Positions 8,646 through 24,349 are shown, counted from the first letter of the stretch. The stretch is DNA of 64,000 nt from Neobacillus drentensis NBRC 102427 (GCF_001591445.1 NZ_BCUX01000022.1:1-64000); one strand, 5' to 3'. Numbers and translations are program-made. Notes: generated by a model not told the origin, from the sequence alone.

Positions 8646-9113
8646 TTACATCTTCTGACGATCACGGAAGGCCCGTTCGATTTCACGTTTCGCTTCTTTT
8701 TGCTTTAAGGATTCACGCTTATCGTAATTCTTCTTACCTTTCGCAAGCCCGATTAGCACTTTACAAAAACCATTTTTCAGATAGAGCTTTAATGGAACAA
8801 GAGCGTAGCCAGCCTCTTTTGTTTCTCCGATTAGTTTATTAATTTCGCGCTTATGGAGTAATAGCTTTCGTGTTCGTAATGGGTCATGATTAAAAATGTT
8901 GCCTTGTTCATATGGACTGACATGCATCCCGAAAAGAATCGCTTCCCCATTTTGAATTCGTGCATATGCATCCTTAAGATTCACTTTTCCCCCACGAATC
9001 GATTTGATTTCCGTCCCCTGCAGAACGATTCCAGCTTCGTAGGTTTCTTCAATAAAATAATCATGGTAAGCCTTTTTGTTTTGTGCACAAACTTTTCCTT
9101 CACCTTTTGGCAT
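8646..9113 (-). CDS. smpB: SsrA-binding protein SmpB
   Basis: A 155-aa RNA-binding beta-barrel protein that carries tmRNA to stalled ribosomes. It begins [19 protein letters not shown], the canonical SmpB N-terminus, and contains [30 protein letters not shown] and the basic C-terminal tail [13 protein letters not shown]..., which enters the A site. A GTG 9 nt upstream is in frame but forms part of the SD (GAGGTG), so ATG 9113 is preferred. Lies between ssrA and rnr, the usual trans-translation cluster. Confidence 0.97.
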   Translation of the reverse strand: MPKGEGKVCAQNKKAYHDYFIEETYEAGIVLQGTEIKSIRGGKVNLKDAYARIQNGEAILFGMHVSPYEQGNIFNHDPLRTRKLLLHKREINKLIGETKEAGYALVPLKLYLKNGFCKVLIGLAKGKKNYDKRESLKQKEAKREIERAFRDRQKM

Positions 9114-9170
9114 CTTTTTCACCTCATCTTAAAATTTATTTTAGCAGAATATACAAGCTACTACAATTGA

Positions 9171-9197
9171 AAGAGAGCCCTAGATTATGGGCTCCCT
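9171..9197 (-). terminator. Hairpin after rnr, probable terminator
   Basis: On the - strand AGGGAGCCC and GGGCTCTCT form a 9-bp stem with one G-U pair, 8-nt loop, followed by CTTTCAATTG. The U-tract is weak, so read-through into smpB is likely. Confidence 0.55.
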
Positions 9198-9205
9198 TAA
9201 AGAAG

Positions 9206-11629
9206 TTATTTATTTTTTCGCTTTGTACTTTTGTATTTTGGCACATTATCATAAAATTTACGTTTCTTCTTCACTTTATTTCCTTGACCGCTGTTGCCTT
9301 CGGACTTGGCATCGGAACCTCCGCCTTGACTGCGGCCACTGCCGCCACCTTGACCTCGGCCACCATTGCCGCCTTGTCCTTGACCGCGACCACCGCCGCC
9401 GCCTTGCTGTTTATTCCTGCGCGGCTTCTTCGTGTCGCTGCCCGTACTGAAGACTCTTGGCGTCTCCGACCGTTCGCGACGAGGAGTACCCTTCATGCCG
9501 ACAATTTCAAAATCAATCGCACGCTCTTCTTTATTAACTTTTACAACACGAATGGTAATTTCATCGCCAATTCGGAACACATTCCCTGTCCGCTCGCCAA
9601 TCATCGCTAGTTGGCGCTCATCATAGCGATAATAATCATCGGTCATATAGCTGACATGGACAAGTCCTTCAATGGTATTTGGCAGTTCCACAAACATACC
9701 GAAATTCGTCACAGAGCTGATAATGCCGTCGTACTCAACGCCAATCTTATCTTCCATAAATTCAGCTTTCTTCAAATCATCGGTCTCCCGCTCAGCATCC
9801 ACCGAACGGCGCTCCATTTTTGAAGAATGATCTGCAATCTCAGGTAAGCGTACATTCCATTTTTCCTGGGTGGTTGAATCAAGCTTTCCTTCGATTAAGT
9901 ACGTCCGGATTAAGCGATGAACAATGGTATCCGGATAACGCCGAATCGGCGAGGTGAAATGGGTATAGAACTCGGTTGACAAACCAAAATGTCCGAGACT
10001 TTCTGGATCATATTTCGCCTGCTGCATTGAGCGAAGCATCACCTTCGAGACCACCATTTCCTCAGGTTTACCTTGCACTTCTTCAATAATTTCTTGAAGG
10101 GCTTTCGGATGGACATCATTTGCCGTCCCTTTTACGATGTAGCCAAAGTTGGTGATAAACTCGAAAAACCTCCGCAGTTTATCTTCCTTGGGATCCTCAT
10201 GGATACGGTAAATAAACGGAACTTCCATCCAGTGAAAGTGCTCGGCTACCGTTTCATTAGCAGCGAGCATAAACTCTTCAATTAATTTCTCAGCTACCGA
10301 ACGTTCGCGAAGGACAACATCGGTCGGCTTTCCTTCCTCATCGACCAGAATCTTTGATTCCTTAAAATCAAAGTCAATCGCGCCCCGCTTCATCCGTTTG
10401 TTTCGTAAGATGGCGGCTAACTCTTCCATCATTTCAAACATGGGCACGAGCGGTTCGTAACGTGTGCGCGTTGCTTCATCATGTTCAGCCAGAATCAGAT
10501 TCACATCGGAATAGGTCATCCGCTCAGTTGTTTTAATCACAGATTGAAAAATCTCATGCGAAACAACTACGCCCTCCGAGTTAATTTCCATTTCGCAAGA
10601 TAACACCAGACGGTCCACTTTCGGATTTAAGGAACAAATCCCATTCGATAAACGATGCGGAATCATCGGGATTACCCGGTCGACTAAATACACACTCGTC
10701 GCCCGTTCCTCTGCTTCAAGGTCAATCGGCGTGCCTTCTTTTACATAATAGCTCACGTCAGCGATATGGACGCCTAGCTTATAGTTGCCGTTCGCAAGCT
10801 TGGTCACGGTTACCGCATCATCCAAGTCTTTCGCATCGGCACCGTCAATCGTGACTATCGTTTCATTCCGAAGGTCACGGCGATTGGTTAATTCACTTTC
10901 GTCAATGGTGTCAGGCACCTCGTTCGCCTGTTTTAACACCTCGTCAGGAAAGGCCATTGGTAGGCCGTGCTTATGTATGACAGACAGAATGTCCACGCCT
11001 GGGTCGTTTTTGTGGCCGAGAATGGTAATGACTTCGCCCTCTGCACTTTTGCGCCCCTCCGGATAGGTAACTAGTTTAACAACCACCTTATGTCCTTCGA
11101 CTGCTCCTTTGGAAGCTGCCTTCGGAATAAAAATATCACTCGCAAATTTTTTATCATCAGGAATGACAAAGCCAAAGCTTTTGCTTTCCACATACGTTCC
11201 AACAATTTGCTGGACACCGCGTTCAATGATGCGGATAATACTGCCTTCGCGGCGCTGCCCCGTGCTTTCAGAGGAAACACGCGCTAAAACGATATCCCCA
11301 TGCATGGCCGTATTGGTTTCATTGGGCGGGATAAAGATATCATCCATCCCTGGCTCATCCGGTGCAACAAAGGCAAATCCTTTCGCATGACCGATGAGCT
11401 TTCCGCGGATTAAGTTCATTTTTTCCGGAAGTCCGTAACGGTTGCTGCGCGTTCTGACAACTAACCCTTTCTCCTCCATTTGGACAAGTGCTTTCACAAA
11501 CTCTTTAAAATCGCTTGAATCTTGGATGCCAAAGGCTGTCTCAAGTTCCTGTACGGTTAATGGCTTGTAGGCCTCATCCTTCATATATTGTAGTACCCTA
11601 TCAATATGTTTTTGTATATTATCTTCCAA
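9206..11629 (-). CDS. rnr: Ribonuclease R
   Basis: Processive 3'-5' exoribonuclease that degrades structured RNA and assists tmRNA-mediated mRNA decay. The 807-aa protein shows an N-terminal winged-helix region (about 1-65), two cold-shock OB domains (about 70-225), the RNB catalytic core with [12 protein letters not shown] (magnesium-binding aspartates, about 260-275) and [21 protein letters not shown], an S1 domain (about 630-705) and a long Lys/Gly-rich tail. The tail (from about 735) is low complexity, rich in [12 protein letters not shown]-type repeats, and longer than many homologues. The start is TTG 11629, 6 nt after AAAGGAGG. The codons for VPDT (10907-10919) carry a 13-bp motif found three more times in the window. 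Confidence 0.96.
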   Translation of the reverse strand: MEDNIQKHIDRVLQYMKDEAYKPLTVQELETAFGIQDSSDFKEFVKALVQMEEKGLVVRTRSNRYGLPEKMNLIRGKLIGHAKGFAFVAPDEPGMDDIFIPPNETNTAMHGDIVLARVSSESTGQRREGSIIRIIERGVQQIVGTYVESKSFGFVIPDDKKFASDIFIPKAASKGAVEGHKVVVKLVTYPEGRKSAEGEVITILGHKNDPGVDILSVIHKHGLPMAFPDEVLKQANEVPDTIDESELTNRRDLRNETIVTIDGADAKDLDDAVTVTKLANGNYKLGVHIADVSYYVKEGTPIDLEAEERATSVYLVDRVIPMIPHRLSNGICSLNPKVDRLVLSCEMEINSEGVVVSHEIFQSVIKTTERMTYSDVNLILAEHDEATRTRYEPLVPMFEMMEELAAILRNKRMKRGAIDFDFKESKILVDEEGKPTDVVLRERSVAEKLIEEFMLAANETVAEHFHWMEVPFIYRIHEDPKEDKLRRFFEFITNFGYIVKGTANDVHPKALQEIIEEVQGKPEEMVVSKVMLRSMQQAKYDPESLGHFGLSTEFYTHFTSPIRRYPDTIVHRLIRTYLIEGKLDSTTQEKWNVRLPEIADHSSKMERRSVDAERETDDLKKAEFMEDKIGVEYDGIISSVTNFGMFVELPNTIEGLVHVSYMTDDYYRYDERQLAMIGERTGNVFRIGDEITIRVVKVNKEERAIDFEIVGMKGTPRRERSETPRVFSTGSDTKKPRRNKQQGGGGGRGQGQGGNGGRGQGGGSGRSQGGGSDAKSEGNSGQGNKVKKKRKFYDNVPKYKSTKRKNK

Positions 11630-11656
11630 ACTAATCCTCCTTTATAGGTGCCTTTG

Positions 11657-12403
11657 TTAATCGTGCCAGTCAAGTTTTTCTAAAAAGGCATAGACATCCT
11701 CATGTAATTGTTCCCGTTCTTTATCGAGCGTGATGACATGACCAGACTCCTCATACCATTTTATTTCCTTCACAACTGATTCGATTTCGTTGTAAATAAT
11801 GTTCGCACTTTCTGTGTTAATCATTTTGTCGTGACGTGCTTGAACGACAAATGTAGGCGCATAGATCATATCCACATTTTCTCGCACATCAGCAATTAAC
11901 GCCTGTAATTCTCTTAATGTATTCATCGGTGTTTTCTTAAACTCATTCATTTCTATTTCGATTTGCTCGTTTGTTTTTCCTTCACGTTTTTTAAATTCAC
12001 GAGCATAGTCGAGAATTCCTTCATACATGACCTCTTCACTTTTTATATGCATCGGTGCGCACATCGGTACAATCGCTTTTATAGGTACAGTGTATCCCAA
12101 TTTTAAAGAAAATACGCCGCCAAGCGACAATCCCGCCACTGCAATTTCTACGTGGCCTTTATTTTTTAAAAAATCATAGCCCTTTAAGACATCCTGCCAC
12201 CAATCCTCAGGACCTGTGTGAACAAGCTCTTCCGGTGGAACACCATGCCCTTTGTAATGCGGGGCATGACAGGTGTAGCCTTTTTTTTCTAAAAACCGCC
12301 CTAACATACGAACATCTGCTGAATTTCCAGTAAAGCCATGTAAGAGGAGAACCGCTCGTTTTCCTCCTTTAAAGGTAAATGGCTTAGGTGTAGCAACTTT
12401 CAT
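11657..12403 (-). CDS. est: Carboxylesterase Est (alpha/beta hydrolase)
   Basis: A 248-aa serine hydrolase homologous to Bacillus/Geobacillus Est30-type carboxylesterases. Motifs: oxyanion region [13 protein letters not shown] near residue 20, nucleophile elbow GLSLGG near 95, acidic residue in ARHDKMI and catalytic His in [11 protein letters not shown]. The physiological substrate is unknown; short acyl esters are hydrolysed by characterised relatives. The secG-est-rnr order is conserved in Bacillaceae. ATG 12403 is preceded by AGGGAG. No signal peptide, so cytoplasmic. Confidence 0.9.
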   Translation of the reverse strand: MKVATPKPFTFKGGKRAVLLLHGFTGNSADVRMLGRFLEKKGYTCHAPHYKGHGVPPEELVHTGPEDWWQDVLKGYDFLKNKGHVEIAVAGLSLGGVFSLKLGYTVPIKAIVPMCAPMHIKSEEVMYEGILDYAREFKKREGKTNEQIEIEMNEFKKTPMNTLRELQALIADVRENVDMIYAPTFVVQARHDKMINTESANIIYNEIESVVKEIKWYEESGHVITLDKEREQLHEDVYAFLEKLDWHD

Positions 12404-12548
12404 GATAAAAACTCCCTTAATTCATTTCATTAGTTTAGTTTTAGCAAAGCAAGCATGAACATTCCAGAAAAACGCTTATGTAATCAGGAATTATTTTACC
12501 TAAAGCGCCTGAAGCGGAAATCTACAGACTATTTTTATATCAAAACTT

Positions 12549-12582
12549 TAAAAAACAAAAAACCTGACGCTAAGGCCAGGTT
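12549..12582 (-). terminator. Terminator after secG
   Basis: On the - strand AACCTGGCCTTAGCGTCAGGTT forms a hairpin and is followed by TTTTTTG. It separates secG from est. The rest of 12404-12593 shows no gene. Confidence 0.8.
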
Positions 12583-12593
12583 GAGTGTACATA

Positions 12594-12827
12594 TTAGATT
12601 TTAAAGTAAGTTACTGCAATAGAAAGCAGAATAAATAATATCGCTAATACAACCGTAATACGATGTAGAATCAAATCAAGTCCTCGAGCTTTTTGCTTAC
12701 CAAATAGTGATTCAGCACCACCTGAAATGGCACCGGATAATCCAGCGCTTTTACCTGATTGAAGTATAACAACACCAATAAGTCCGATACTTACGATTAC
12801 TAATAAGATTACAACTAATGTATGCAT
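12594..12827 (-). CDS. secG: Preprotein translocase subunit SecG
   Basis: A 77-aa membrane subunit of the SecYEG channel with two transmembrane helices (about 3-23 and 55-75) joined by the conserved loop [21 protein letters not shown] and [16 protein letters not shown] 9 nt upstream (giving MAFMHT) lies inside the SD AGGAGGTGG, so ATG 12827 ([10 protein letters not shown]) is taken. This matches the start of Bacillus SecG. Confidence 0.95.
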   Translation of the reverse strand: MHTLVVILLVIVSIGLIGVVILQSGKSAGLSGAISGGAESLFGKQKARGLDLILHRITVVLAILFILLSIAVTYFKI

Positions 12828-12914
12828 AAAGGCCACCTCCTGTTAGTCGTACAATTCACAGTATATTAAATTTAGCACATTTTGTCCCTCAAAACAATAC
12901 GGTTCACAGAAATG

Positions 12915-12946
12915 TTTAAAAGGCACACATCCAAAAATGTGTGCCT
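12915..12946 (-). terminator. Terminator of the glycolytic operon after eno
   Basis: AGGCACACAT and ATGTGTGCCT form a 10-bp stem with a 6-nt loop and are followed by TTTTAAAC on the - strand, 19 nt after eno. Confidence 0.85.
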
Positions 12947-12964
12947 CTATATTCACATGAAAAA

Positions 12965-17806
<4,842 letters not shown>

Positions 17807-17860
17807 AAAGGACCTCCATAAAGTGTTTGCTTTTTAGAAAAATCATCATCTAAAATCAGT

Positions 17861-17898
17861 AAAAAGGGGAGGGGGGCATATACTCCCCGCTCCCCTTT
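17861..17898 (-). terminator. GC-rich hairpin between gap and pgk
   Basis: On the - strand AAAGGGGAGCGGGG pairs imperfectly with CCCCCTCCCCTTT, then TTTAC. In Bacillus the gap message is more abundant than the distal genes, so this is probably an attenuating or mRNA-stabilising terminator. Confidence 0.7.
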
Positions 17899-17961
17899 GG
17901 AAAACCTTTGTATTTATCAACTTCTTATGACTGGAAACCAATCATCGTCCGTTCCGCTATT

Positions 17962-18984
<1,023 letters not shown>

Positions 18985-19023
18985 TTAAATTGGGTAAGGA
19001 TGTTTTTTTATTTTAAAAAGGAT

Positions 19024-20046
19024 TTACCCTTTTAATAAACTTCTTGCTGCACCTTCGTCTGTGATTAAAATCGTCGATGCTGGTGCTTGTTTTAAGTAGG
19101 CCTTAATAGCCTTTGCCTTGGAGCTTCCACCCGCAACGGCGATGACATTAGGAATGCCAACTAGATCTTCTAACTGCAGGCCAATCGTTAAAACCTTATG
19201 AACAATTTCGCCTTGTTCGTTAAAATAATAGCCAAAAGCTTCACCCACAGCCTTACTGCTTTCAAGCATTTTTAGAATCTCGGGGTTGGATTTTCGCCGT
19301 TCAGCCATTGTGATAGCATCTCCAATTCCATGGAGAACCATGCTTGCTGATTTAATTAGTTTTAAAACTTCATGAATGCCGGGCTCTTTGATAAGCGATT
19401 CATGGATATCGGTACTGACTTGATCAGGGACATAAAACACACGATGTTTGGAACGGGTGTTTCTCGACATAATTGAGCAAATCGTATTCGCCTGATTTTG
19501 AACATCCTCACCTACTCCGCCTCTGGCCGGGACAAACAGTAAATCCTTTTGAGTAAGCTCTGGTGAAAGTCTTTCTGCGACAGCAGCCATTGTTGAACCG
19601 CCGGTTACAGCAATGATATTTTTTCCGCTGAGAAGCTTTTTCATGCACACTGCACATGCTTTGCCAAGTTCACCTTTGACCATCAGCGATTCATCACTAT
19701 CGCCGGGCACAATGATAACCTTTTTAATGCCTAGCTTGTGCTTCAGTTCCAACTCCATTACATCAATACCCTTTAATTCACGCATAAAACCTTCCAAGTC
19801 TTCTAGCAAATTTTTCCCCTCAGTCGTTAAACTCATCCCCACATTGTTCGTGTAAATTAAGTTTTGCTCCTTTAGGAAATCAACCTCGCCGCGAAGGACT
19901 CTTTCGGTATACCCCAGACTTACTGCTAAACTCCGTCTTCCTACTGGCTGCATAAAACCTATGTATCTTAGGATAGAATATCTCTTCTGTAGGACCTGTA
20001 GGAGGTCGGGTAATAATCTTTTTTGGATATCGATTAATGACTGCAT
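19024..20046 (-). CDS. cggR: Central glycolytic genes regulator CggR
   Basis: A 340-aa SorC/DeoR-family repressor with an N-terminal winged helix-turn-helix (GRRSLAVSLGYTERVLRGEV, about 35-55) and a C-terminal sugar-phosphate-binding domain (GDSDES, VTGGSTMAAVA, PARGGVGEDVQNQANTI, HGIGDA, VAGGSSKAKAI, DEGAA). Fructose-1,6-bisphosphate is the known inducer. An ATG at 20055 lies 1 nt from the SD AAAGGAG, so ATG 20046 (MQSLIDIQKRLLPDLL), which matches Bacillus CggR, is preferred. First gene of the glycolytic operon, autoregulated through the operator just upstream. Confidence 0.95.
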   Translation of the reverse strand: MQSLIDIQKRLLPDLLQVLQKRYSILRYIGFMQPVGRRSLAVSLGYTERVLRGEVDFLKEQNLIYTNNVGMSLTTEGKNLLEDLEGFMRELKGIDVMELELKHKLGIKKVIIVPGDSDESLMVKGELGKACAVCMKKLLSGKNIIAVTGGSTMAAVAERLSPELTQKDLLFVPARGGVGEDVQNQANTICSIMSRNTRSKHRVFYVPDQVSTDIHESLIKEPGIHEVLKLIKSASMVLHGIGDAITMAERRKSNPEILKMLESSKAVGEAFGYYFNEQGEIVHKVLTIGLQLEDLVGIPNVIAVAGGSSKAKAIKAYLKQAPASTILITDEGAARSLLKG

Positions 20047-20076
20047 GAATCTCATGCTCCTTTATTATATGTAGTT

Positions 20077-20113
20077 GGCCTTAAAATGTCCACCATAGAC
20101 ATATAATGTCCCA
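20077..20113 (-). promoter_or_regulatory. CggR operator
   Basis: On the - strand GTGGGAC-N6-TGTC-TATG-GTGGAC-N6-AGGC. This follows the known CggR target of two direct repeats of the CGGGACN6TGTC type separated by 4 nt, with mismatches in the second repeat. It ends 30 nt before the cggR start codon. Confidence 0.8.
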
Positions 20114-20116
20114 CTA

Positions 20117-20165
20117 CATCTAAAAAAAATCACCCCTGCTACGTTTTTCATTGTAACAGGTGTGA
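20117..20165 (-). terminator. Terminator between the glutaredoxin-like gene and cggR
   Basis: On the - strand CACCTGTTAC and GTAGCAGGGGTG form a bulged stem followed by eight T. It ends the rpoN/glutaredoxin transcript or trims read-through before the CggR operator. The reading direction relative to 20175-20441 fits a - strand terminator. Confidence 0.75.
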
Positions 20166-20174
20166 AAATCTATT

Positions 20175-20441
20175 TCAACTGTTAAGATTGGCTTTTTTTT
20201 CATGCAAACGGTTACGTATGTCAAATTTGTTAATGACACCAAAACCGGCTTCTACTCCATCAATATATACAACCGGAATCATCAACCCGTATTGTTCGGT
20301 TAAATCATCACTGGATTCAATATCAATTTCTTGTAAGGTGAAGTCCCAGTCTCTATTTAGTTCTAGAAGTGTGTCCTTTGCTTTGTCACACAGCGGGCAG
20401 CTTTTCCTTGTATATAATGTGATTGTCGTTTGCTCCATCAT
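20175..20441 (-). CDS. Glutaredoxin-family thiol protein
   Basis: An 88-aa thioredoxin-fold protein with LYTRKSCPLCDKAKDTL near the N-terminus: a CPLC redox pair at about 15-18, followed by IPVVYIDG with the cis-proline. The family resembles the short glutaredoxin-like DUF836 proteins; partner and substrate are unknown. Starts 11 nt after rpoN and is probably cotranscribed with it. Two adjacent ATGs make the exact start uncertain by one codon. Confidence 0.85.
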   Translation of the reverse strand: MMEQTTITLYTRKSCPLCDKAKDTLLELNRDWDFTLQEIDIESSDDLTEQYGLMIPVVYIDGVEAGFGVINKFDIRNRLHEKKANLNS

Positions 20442-20452
20442 TCTTGTTCCTT

Positions 20453-21775
20453 TCAGTCAAACCGTTTTCTTTTCGAAGAGGAGGAAATACCTAATTGATC
20501 CCGGTATTTGGCAATCGTTCTTCTCGAAACAACCATCCCTTCGTCTCTTTTTAATTGTTCAACAATTTCTTGATCCGAAAGCGGTTTTTGTTTATTCTCT
20601 TTTTCTATTAATGTCGCAATTTTCTTCTTTACTTGTGTGGATGAAGTATTTTCGTCCTCTGATATGGTTTGGATCGTACTTGTAAAAAATGTTTTTAATC
20701 CAAACGTTCCGATCGGTGTTTGCACATACTTTTCCCGGACGGCTCGGCTAACCGTGGATTCATGGATATCAAGTTCCGCAGCAACTTCCTTCATCGTCAT
20801 TGGTACTAAATATTGTGACCCTTTTTGAAAAAAAGAAGCCTGTTTTTCAATAATTTTGGCAACAACCCTTGTCAGAGTCTCTTTCCGCTGCTCAATACTT
20901 TTTTGGATCCACTGGTAATCCTGAAGTTTATCCTGTAAAAATCGGCTTACCTGCTGATCTTGATCTTTAAATTTATGATAATACTGCTCATTAAGGCTGA
21001 TCCTTGGCAGTAACTCATCCGACATCCTTACGGTTAACCCGTCGCTCGATTGCTCGACGATGGCATCTGGGATAATATAGGTCGTTGCTTCTTTTCCTAA
21101 AATTGCTCCAGGCTTTGGATTTAATGTTTGAATTTCGTCAAAAACTTCTTGTAATTCCTTAAGTGTTACCTTTAGTTCTTTCGCAATCGGTTTCCATTTC
21201 TTTTCGGCGAACGGAATGAAATAATCGGCGATGATCTTTTGTGCTAATTCGTTATCAGGATTGAGATAATATATTTGCATCAACAGGCATTCTTGCAGGT
21301 TCCTTGCCCCGATACCTGCCGGCTCGAGCGTTTGGATGATTGCCAAGCATTCTTCGACTAAATCTTCGTCTACTCTTAGCCTTTGGGCAATTTCTGTTTG
21401 ATCACCTAAAAAGTAACCGTTTTCATCTAGATTTTGGATAAGATGACGAATCACCCGTGATTGTTCCGCCGATAAGTTGGTTATTTTTAATTGAGAGAGT
21501 ATATAATCTTCAAGTGAGAATGGTTTGTCAGCAATTTGATCAATCCAGTCTTTTTCTGCCTTTTGATGTTTACGTCGATTGCGGTCAATGAGCGGATTCA
21601 TAGGCTTTATATTGCTATTATCAATCTGCAATAGGGGATTTTCAAGTGCCTTGTCTTCTAAAAAAGCAGTTAACTCATGGGCAGAGTACTGCAACAATGC
21701 AATCGCCTGCGAAAGCTCCTGCGTCATCGCCAATTTTAAGGTTTGCTGCTGCCATAAACCAGCCTTTAAGTTCAT
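20453..21775 (-). CDS. rpoN: RNA polymerase sigma-54 factor (SigL)
   Basis: A 440-aa sigma-54. Region I is Gln/Leu rich (LWQQQTLKLAMTQELSQAIALLQ), the core-binding middle domain follows (about 80-230), then the HTH region HESTVSRAVREKYVQTP and near the C-terminus the RpoN box (VSRRTIAKYRDQLGI, about 415-430), which reads the -24 element. Activators of the Sigma-54 type (RocR, AcoR, BkdR) direct it to amino acid catabolic operons in Bacillus; none is in this window. ATG 21775 follows a GGGGG SD. Confidence 0.96.
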   Translation of the reverse strand: MNLKAGLWQQQTLKLAMTQELSQAIALLQYSAHELTAFLEDKALENPLLQIDNSNIKPMNPLIDRNRRKHQKAEKDWIDQIADKPFSLEDYILSQLKITNLSAEQSRVIRHLIQNLDENGYFLGDQTEIAQRLRVDEDLVEECLAIIQTLEPAGIGARNLQECLLMQIYYLNPDNELAQKIIADYFIPFAEKKWKPIAKELKVTLKELQEVFDEIQTLNPKPGAILGKEATTYIIPDAIVEQSSDGLTVRMSDELLPRISLNEQYYHKFKDQDQQVSRFLQDKLQDYQWIQKSIEQRKETLTRVVAKIIEKQASFFQKGSQYLVPMTMKEVAAELDIHESTVSRAVREKYVQTPIGTFGLKTFFTSTIQTISEDENTSSTQVKKKIATLIEKENKQKPLSDQEIVEQLKRDEGMVVSRRTIAKYRDQLGISSSSKRKRFD

Positions 21776-21868
21776 TCGTATCCCCCCTGTTTTCTATTCT
21801 ACACGATGTGGTGAATTTCGGGAATGAAAAATAAACAACCTATTAATCCTGAAAGTAATTTTTTGTAG

Positions 21869-21951
21869 TTTACGGGACCTTTTGTAGGCTTTCTAGTTTA
21901 CGTGCCATTTTGGAGAATTACGTGCCATTTTCGGAGGTTTTCGTGCTATTA
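21869..21951. repeat. Short degenerate array, type C (TTACGTGCCATTTT)
   Basis: TACGTGCCATTTT-like units at about 21899, 21919 and a degenerate one at 21940 are spaced 20 and 21 bp; a further diverged copy (TTTACGGGACC) begins at 21869, 28 bp earlier. The block lies between rpoN and the tRNA terminator. It is the weakest member of the array family in this window. Confidence 0.6.
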
Positions 21952-21986
21952 ACCATTAATTGAAAAGTAAAGTCCTTTTCCCATAA

Positions 21987-22024
21987 ATAAAAACCCCCTG
22001 TTTAAAAAAAACAGAGGGTTTTTA
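21987..22024 (-). terminator. Terminator of tRNA-Arg
   Basis: On the - strand AAAAACCCTCTGTT and AACAGGGGGTTTTT form a long stem followed by ATTTAT. It begins a few nt after the tRNA. Confidence 0.85.
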
Positions 22025-22027
22025 TGA

Positions 22028-22099
22028 TGCGCTCGGCGAGAATCGAACTCACATTTTAAGCTTCGGAGGCTTACGTGCTATCCGTTGCACCACGAGCGC
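22028..22099 (-). tRNA. tRNA-Arg (anticodon CCG)
   Basis: A 72-nt cloverleaf. Acceptor GCGCTCG/CGAGCGC, D-arm GTGC..AGCAC, anticodon arm TAAGC-CTCCGAA-GCTTA with CCG at 34-36, T-arm GTGAG-TTCGATT-CTCGC. It decodes CGG. CCA is not encoded. Single tRNA, not part of a cluster here. Confidence 0.96.
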
Positions 22100-22227
22100 T
22101 AATTTGTTGCGACTTATATATTATATGCCAGTTCCCCTCACATTGCAAGTAAAGAATTGGTTTAAAAAAGACAAGAATGGTTATGCTGAAATATGGAAAG
22201 TTGTCGAACAATTTTAAAGAGGTATTG

Positions 22228-22257
22228 TTTGACCTTTATTGACCATCAGTGTATGAT
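22228..22257 (+). promoter_or_regulatory. clpP promoter overlapping a CtsR box
   Basis: TTTGACCTTTATTGACC (22228-22244) is the reverse complement of GGTCAATAAAGGTCAAA, one base from the CtsR heptad repeat GGTCAAANANGGTCAAA. It overlaps -35 TTGACC (22229-22234), with -10 TATGAT at 22252-22257 after 17 nt. CtsR would block polymerase until heat or protein stress. The remainder of 22100-22303 holds only the clpP leader and SD. Confidence 0.85.
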
Positions 22258-22303
22258 TACTATACATAATACTTTATTCTTTACAATCAAAGGAGGAAGA
22301 AAA

Positions 22304-22915
22304 ATGAATTTAATCCCTACAGTTATTGAACAAACAAATCGGGGCGAGCGTGCCTATGACATCTATTCCCGTCTGTTAAAAGACCGGATTATTATGCTTG
22401 GCAGTGCAATCGATGACCATGTGGCTAACAGCATTGTCGCACAATTATTATTCCTTGAAGCGGATAACCCTGAAAAAGATATTTCGCTATATATCAACAG
22501 CCCGGGCGGAAGCATCACTGCAGGTATGGCGATTTTTGATACCATGCAATTTATCAAACCGAAGGTCCAAACCATCTGTATCGGTATGGCAGCATCTATG
22601 GGTGCATTCTTACTTGCTGCAGGAGAAAAGGGCAAGCGTTATGCGCTACCTAATGCTGAAGTTATGATTCACCAGCCACTAGGCGGTGCCCAAGGACAAG
22701 CAACTGAAATTGAAATTGCTGCAAAACGTATCCTTTTCCTTCGCGAAAAATTAAATGGAATTTTAGCAGAACGGACTGGACAGTCACTTGAAGTCATCGG
22801 TAAAGATACAGATCGCGATAACTTCATGACAGCAGAACGGGCAAAAGAATACGGTCTAATTGACCACATTATCACTCGTAATCTAGTCGAAGACGAGAAG
22901 AATAAAAATAAATAA
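22304..22915 (+). CDS. clpP: ATP-dependent Clp protease proteolytic subunit
   Basis: A 203-aa serine peptidase that forms a tetradecameric chamber fed by ClpC, ClpX or ClpE. Catalytic Ser in [11 protein letters not shown] (about 98), His in [12 protein letters not shown] (about 123) and Asp in TDRDNFM (about 172). The frame is open 111 nt upstream, but ATG 22304 follows AGGAGG, matches the canonical [11 protein letters not shown] start, and leaves the CtsR promoter outside the gene. It stands alone on the + strand. Confidence 0.98.
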   Translation: MNLIPTVIEQTNRGERAYDIYSRLLKDRIIMLGSAIDDHVANSIVAQLLFLEADNPEKDISLYINSPGGSITAGMAIFDTMQFIKPKVQTICIGMAASMGAFLLAAGEKGKRYALPNAEVMIHQPLGGAQGQATEIEIAAKRILFLREKLNGILAERTGQSLEVIGKDTDRDNFMTAERAKEYGLIDHIITRNLVEDEKNKNK

Positions 22916-22924
22916 TAAAAGCAG

Positions 22925-22955
22925 AAGCAATCGGCACAAACCGATTGCTTTTTTT
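22925..22955 (+). terminator. Terminator of clpP
   Basis: AGCAATCGG and CCGATTGCT form a 9-bp stem with a 6-nt loop, followed by seven or more T, 10 nt after clpP. Confidence 0.92.
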
Positions 22956-22962
22956 GTAACCA

Positions 22963-22995
22963 AAAAAGGTCGGTTCCAATTGGAGCCGGCCTTTT
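22963..22995 (-). terminator. Terminator of the crh operon
   Basis: On the - strand AAAAGGCCGGCTCC and GGAACCGACCTTTT form a 14-bp stem with two G-U pairs and an AATT loop, then TTGG. It begins 5 nt after crh and lies back to back with the clpP terminator. Confidence 0.85.
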
Positions 22996-22999
22996 CTAA

Positions 23000-23257
23000 T
23001 CAATGTTCTTTTTGGATAAAATCTGCTAACGCTTCAATCGCAGATGCTTCATCATCGCCATCAGCTACTATATCAATCATGACACCCGAGCCAACGGCAA
23101 GGCTCATTAAGCCCATAATGCTTTTTGCATTTACTTTCTTGCCGTCCTTTTCCAGGAAAATATCTGCAGAAAACCGGTTGGCTTCCTGAACAAAAAGAGC
23201 TGCCGGTCGTGCTTGAAGACCGGTTTTTAATTTTACTTCCACTTGTTTCACTAACAT
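23000..23257 (-). CDS. crh: Catabolite repression HPr-like protein Crh
   Basis: An 85-aa HPr paralogue. Position 15 is Gln (KTGLQARPAALF) instead of the phosphotransferase His, so it cannot carry sugar phosphate, while the regulatory Ser46 is present (NAKSIMGLMSLAV). HprK phosphorylates Ser46 and P-Ser-Crh acts as CcpA corepressor (family knowledge); hprK is at 40 kb. An upstream in-frame ATG at 23275 overlaps the SD GAGGAGG; ATG 23257 gives the standard length. Last gene of the yvcI-rapZ-yvcK-whiA-crh cluster. Confidence 0.96.
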   Translation of the reverse strand: MLVKQVEVKLKTGLQARPAALFVQEANRFSADIFLEKDGKKVNAKSIMGLMSLAVGSGVMIDIVADGDDEASAIEALADFIQKEH

Positions 23258-23401
23258 TACACAATTCCTCCTCATGGTTTTTACTCTATTTTTATTGGAT
23301 CTTTGTTCATATTATGTTCTTCGGGTAACTCTTCATTCGATACATGTTATCTTTTTCACATGCGATCATTTAAAAAGGTTATAACACGCGAGCATTCGCT
23401 A

Positions 23402-24349
23402 CTACCGTGTAATGACATCCCCAGAGCGCAATTTCTCGGCAATCGCATCAATTTTACGCAACCGATGATTAATCCCGGATTTGCTGATGGTGCCTCCGGA
23501 AACCATTTCTCCCAATTCCTTAAGGGTGACATCTGTATAATTCAAACGGAGCTCTGCAATTTCCCTCAATTTTTCCGGTAAAATTTGCAACCCGACCGTA
23601 GCATTGATGTAACGGATATTTTCAACTTGCCTAATCGAAGCACCGATCGTTTTATTAAGATTGGCGGTTTCACAGTTTACCAGACGATTAACAGAATTCC
23701 GCATATCTCGGACAATTCGTACATCTTCGAAGCGAAGAAGGGCGTTATGCGCTCCAACAATATTTAAATACTCGGTGATTTTCTCCGCTTCTTTGAGATA
23801 GGTAATATATCCCTTTTTTCGCTCAAGTGTTTTGCTATTTAGTCCAAATGTATTCATTAATTCGCATAAAGAATCATTATGTTCCTTATAAAGCGAAGCA
23901 ATTTCTAAATGATAAGAAGATGTTTCCGGATTATTGACGGAACCTCCGGCTAAAAATGCACCGCGTAGATAAGAACGCTTACAACATTTCTTCTTTATGA
24001 GTTCCGGTGCTATATTATGGATGATCGTAAAACCCTCACCAATAATTTTTGTATCCTCGAGAATTTCCCGTGCCCGCTGTGATAATCGGACAATATAGAC
24101 GTTGTTCTTTTTCAGACGCATCTTTTTCCGAACAAGCAGCTCGACTTGGACATCATAACTCTTTTTTAATAGTGTATAAATCCTTCGAGCGATCGCGGCA
24201 TTTTCGGTTTGAATATCAACAACTAACTTACGATTTGAGAATGAAAGGGAACCATTCATCCGGATTAAAGCTGATAGTTCTGCCTGAATACAGCAGGTTT
24301 TTATTTCCAAGTTAGTTAATTCTTTTTTCGTTTCCGAAGCGAAAGACAT
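23402..24349 (-). CDS. whiA: WhiA, LAGLIDADG-like DNA-binding protein
   Basis: A 315-aa protein with an N-terminal domain related to LAGLIDADG homing endonucleases (about 90-220; [17 protein letters not shown]) but without endonuclease function, and a C-terminal HTH ([23 protein letters not shown], about 275-305). In Bacillus it influences cell division and chromosome segregation; in Streptomyces it controls sporulation. Conserved downstream of yvcK. Confidence 0.96.
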   Translation of the reverse strand: MSFASETKKELTNLEIKTCCIQAELSALIRMNGSLSFSNRKLVVDIQTENAAIARRIYTLLKKSYDVQVELLVRKKMRLKKNNVYIVRLSQRAREILEDTKIIGEGFTIIHNIAPELIKKKCCKRSYLRGAFLAGGSVNNPETSSYHLEIASLYKEHNDSLCELMNTFGLNSKTLERKKGYITYLKEAEKITEYLNIVGAHNALLRFEDVRIVRDMRNSVNRLVNCETANLNKTIGASIRQVENIRYINATVGLQILPEKLREIAELRLNYTDVTLKELGEMVSGGTISKSGINHRLRKIDAIAEKLRSGDVITR

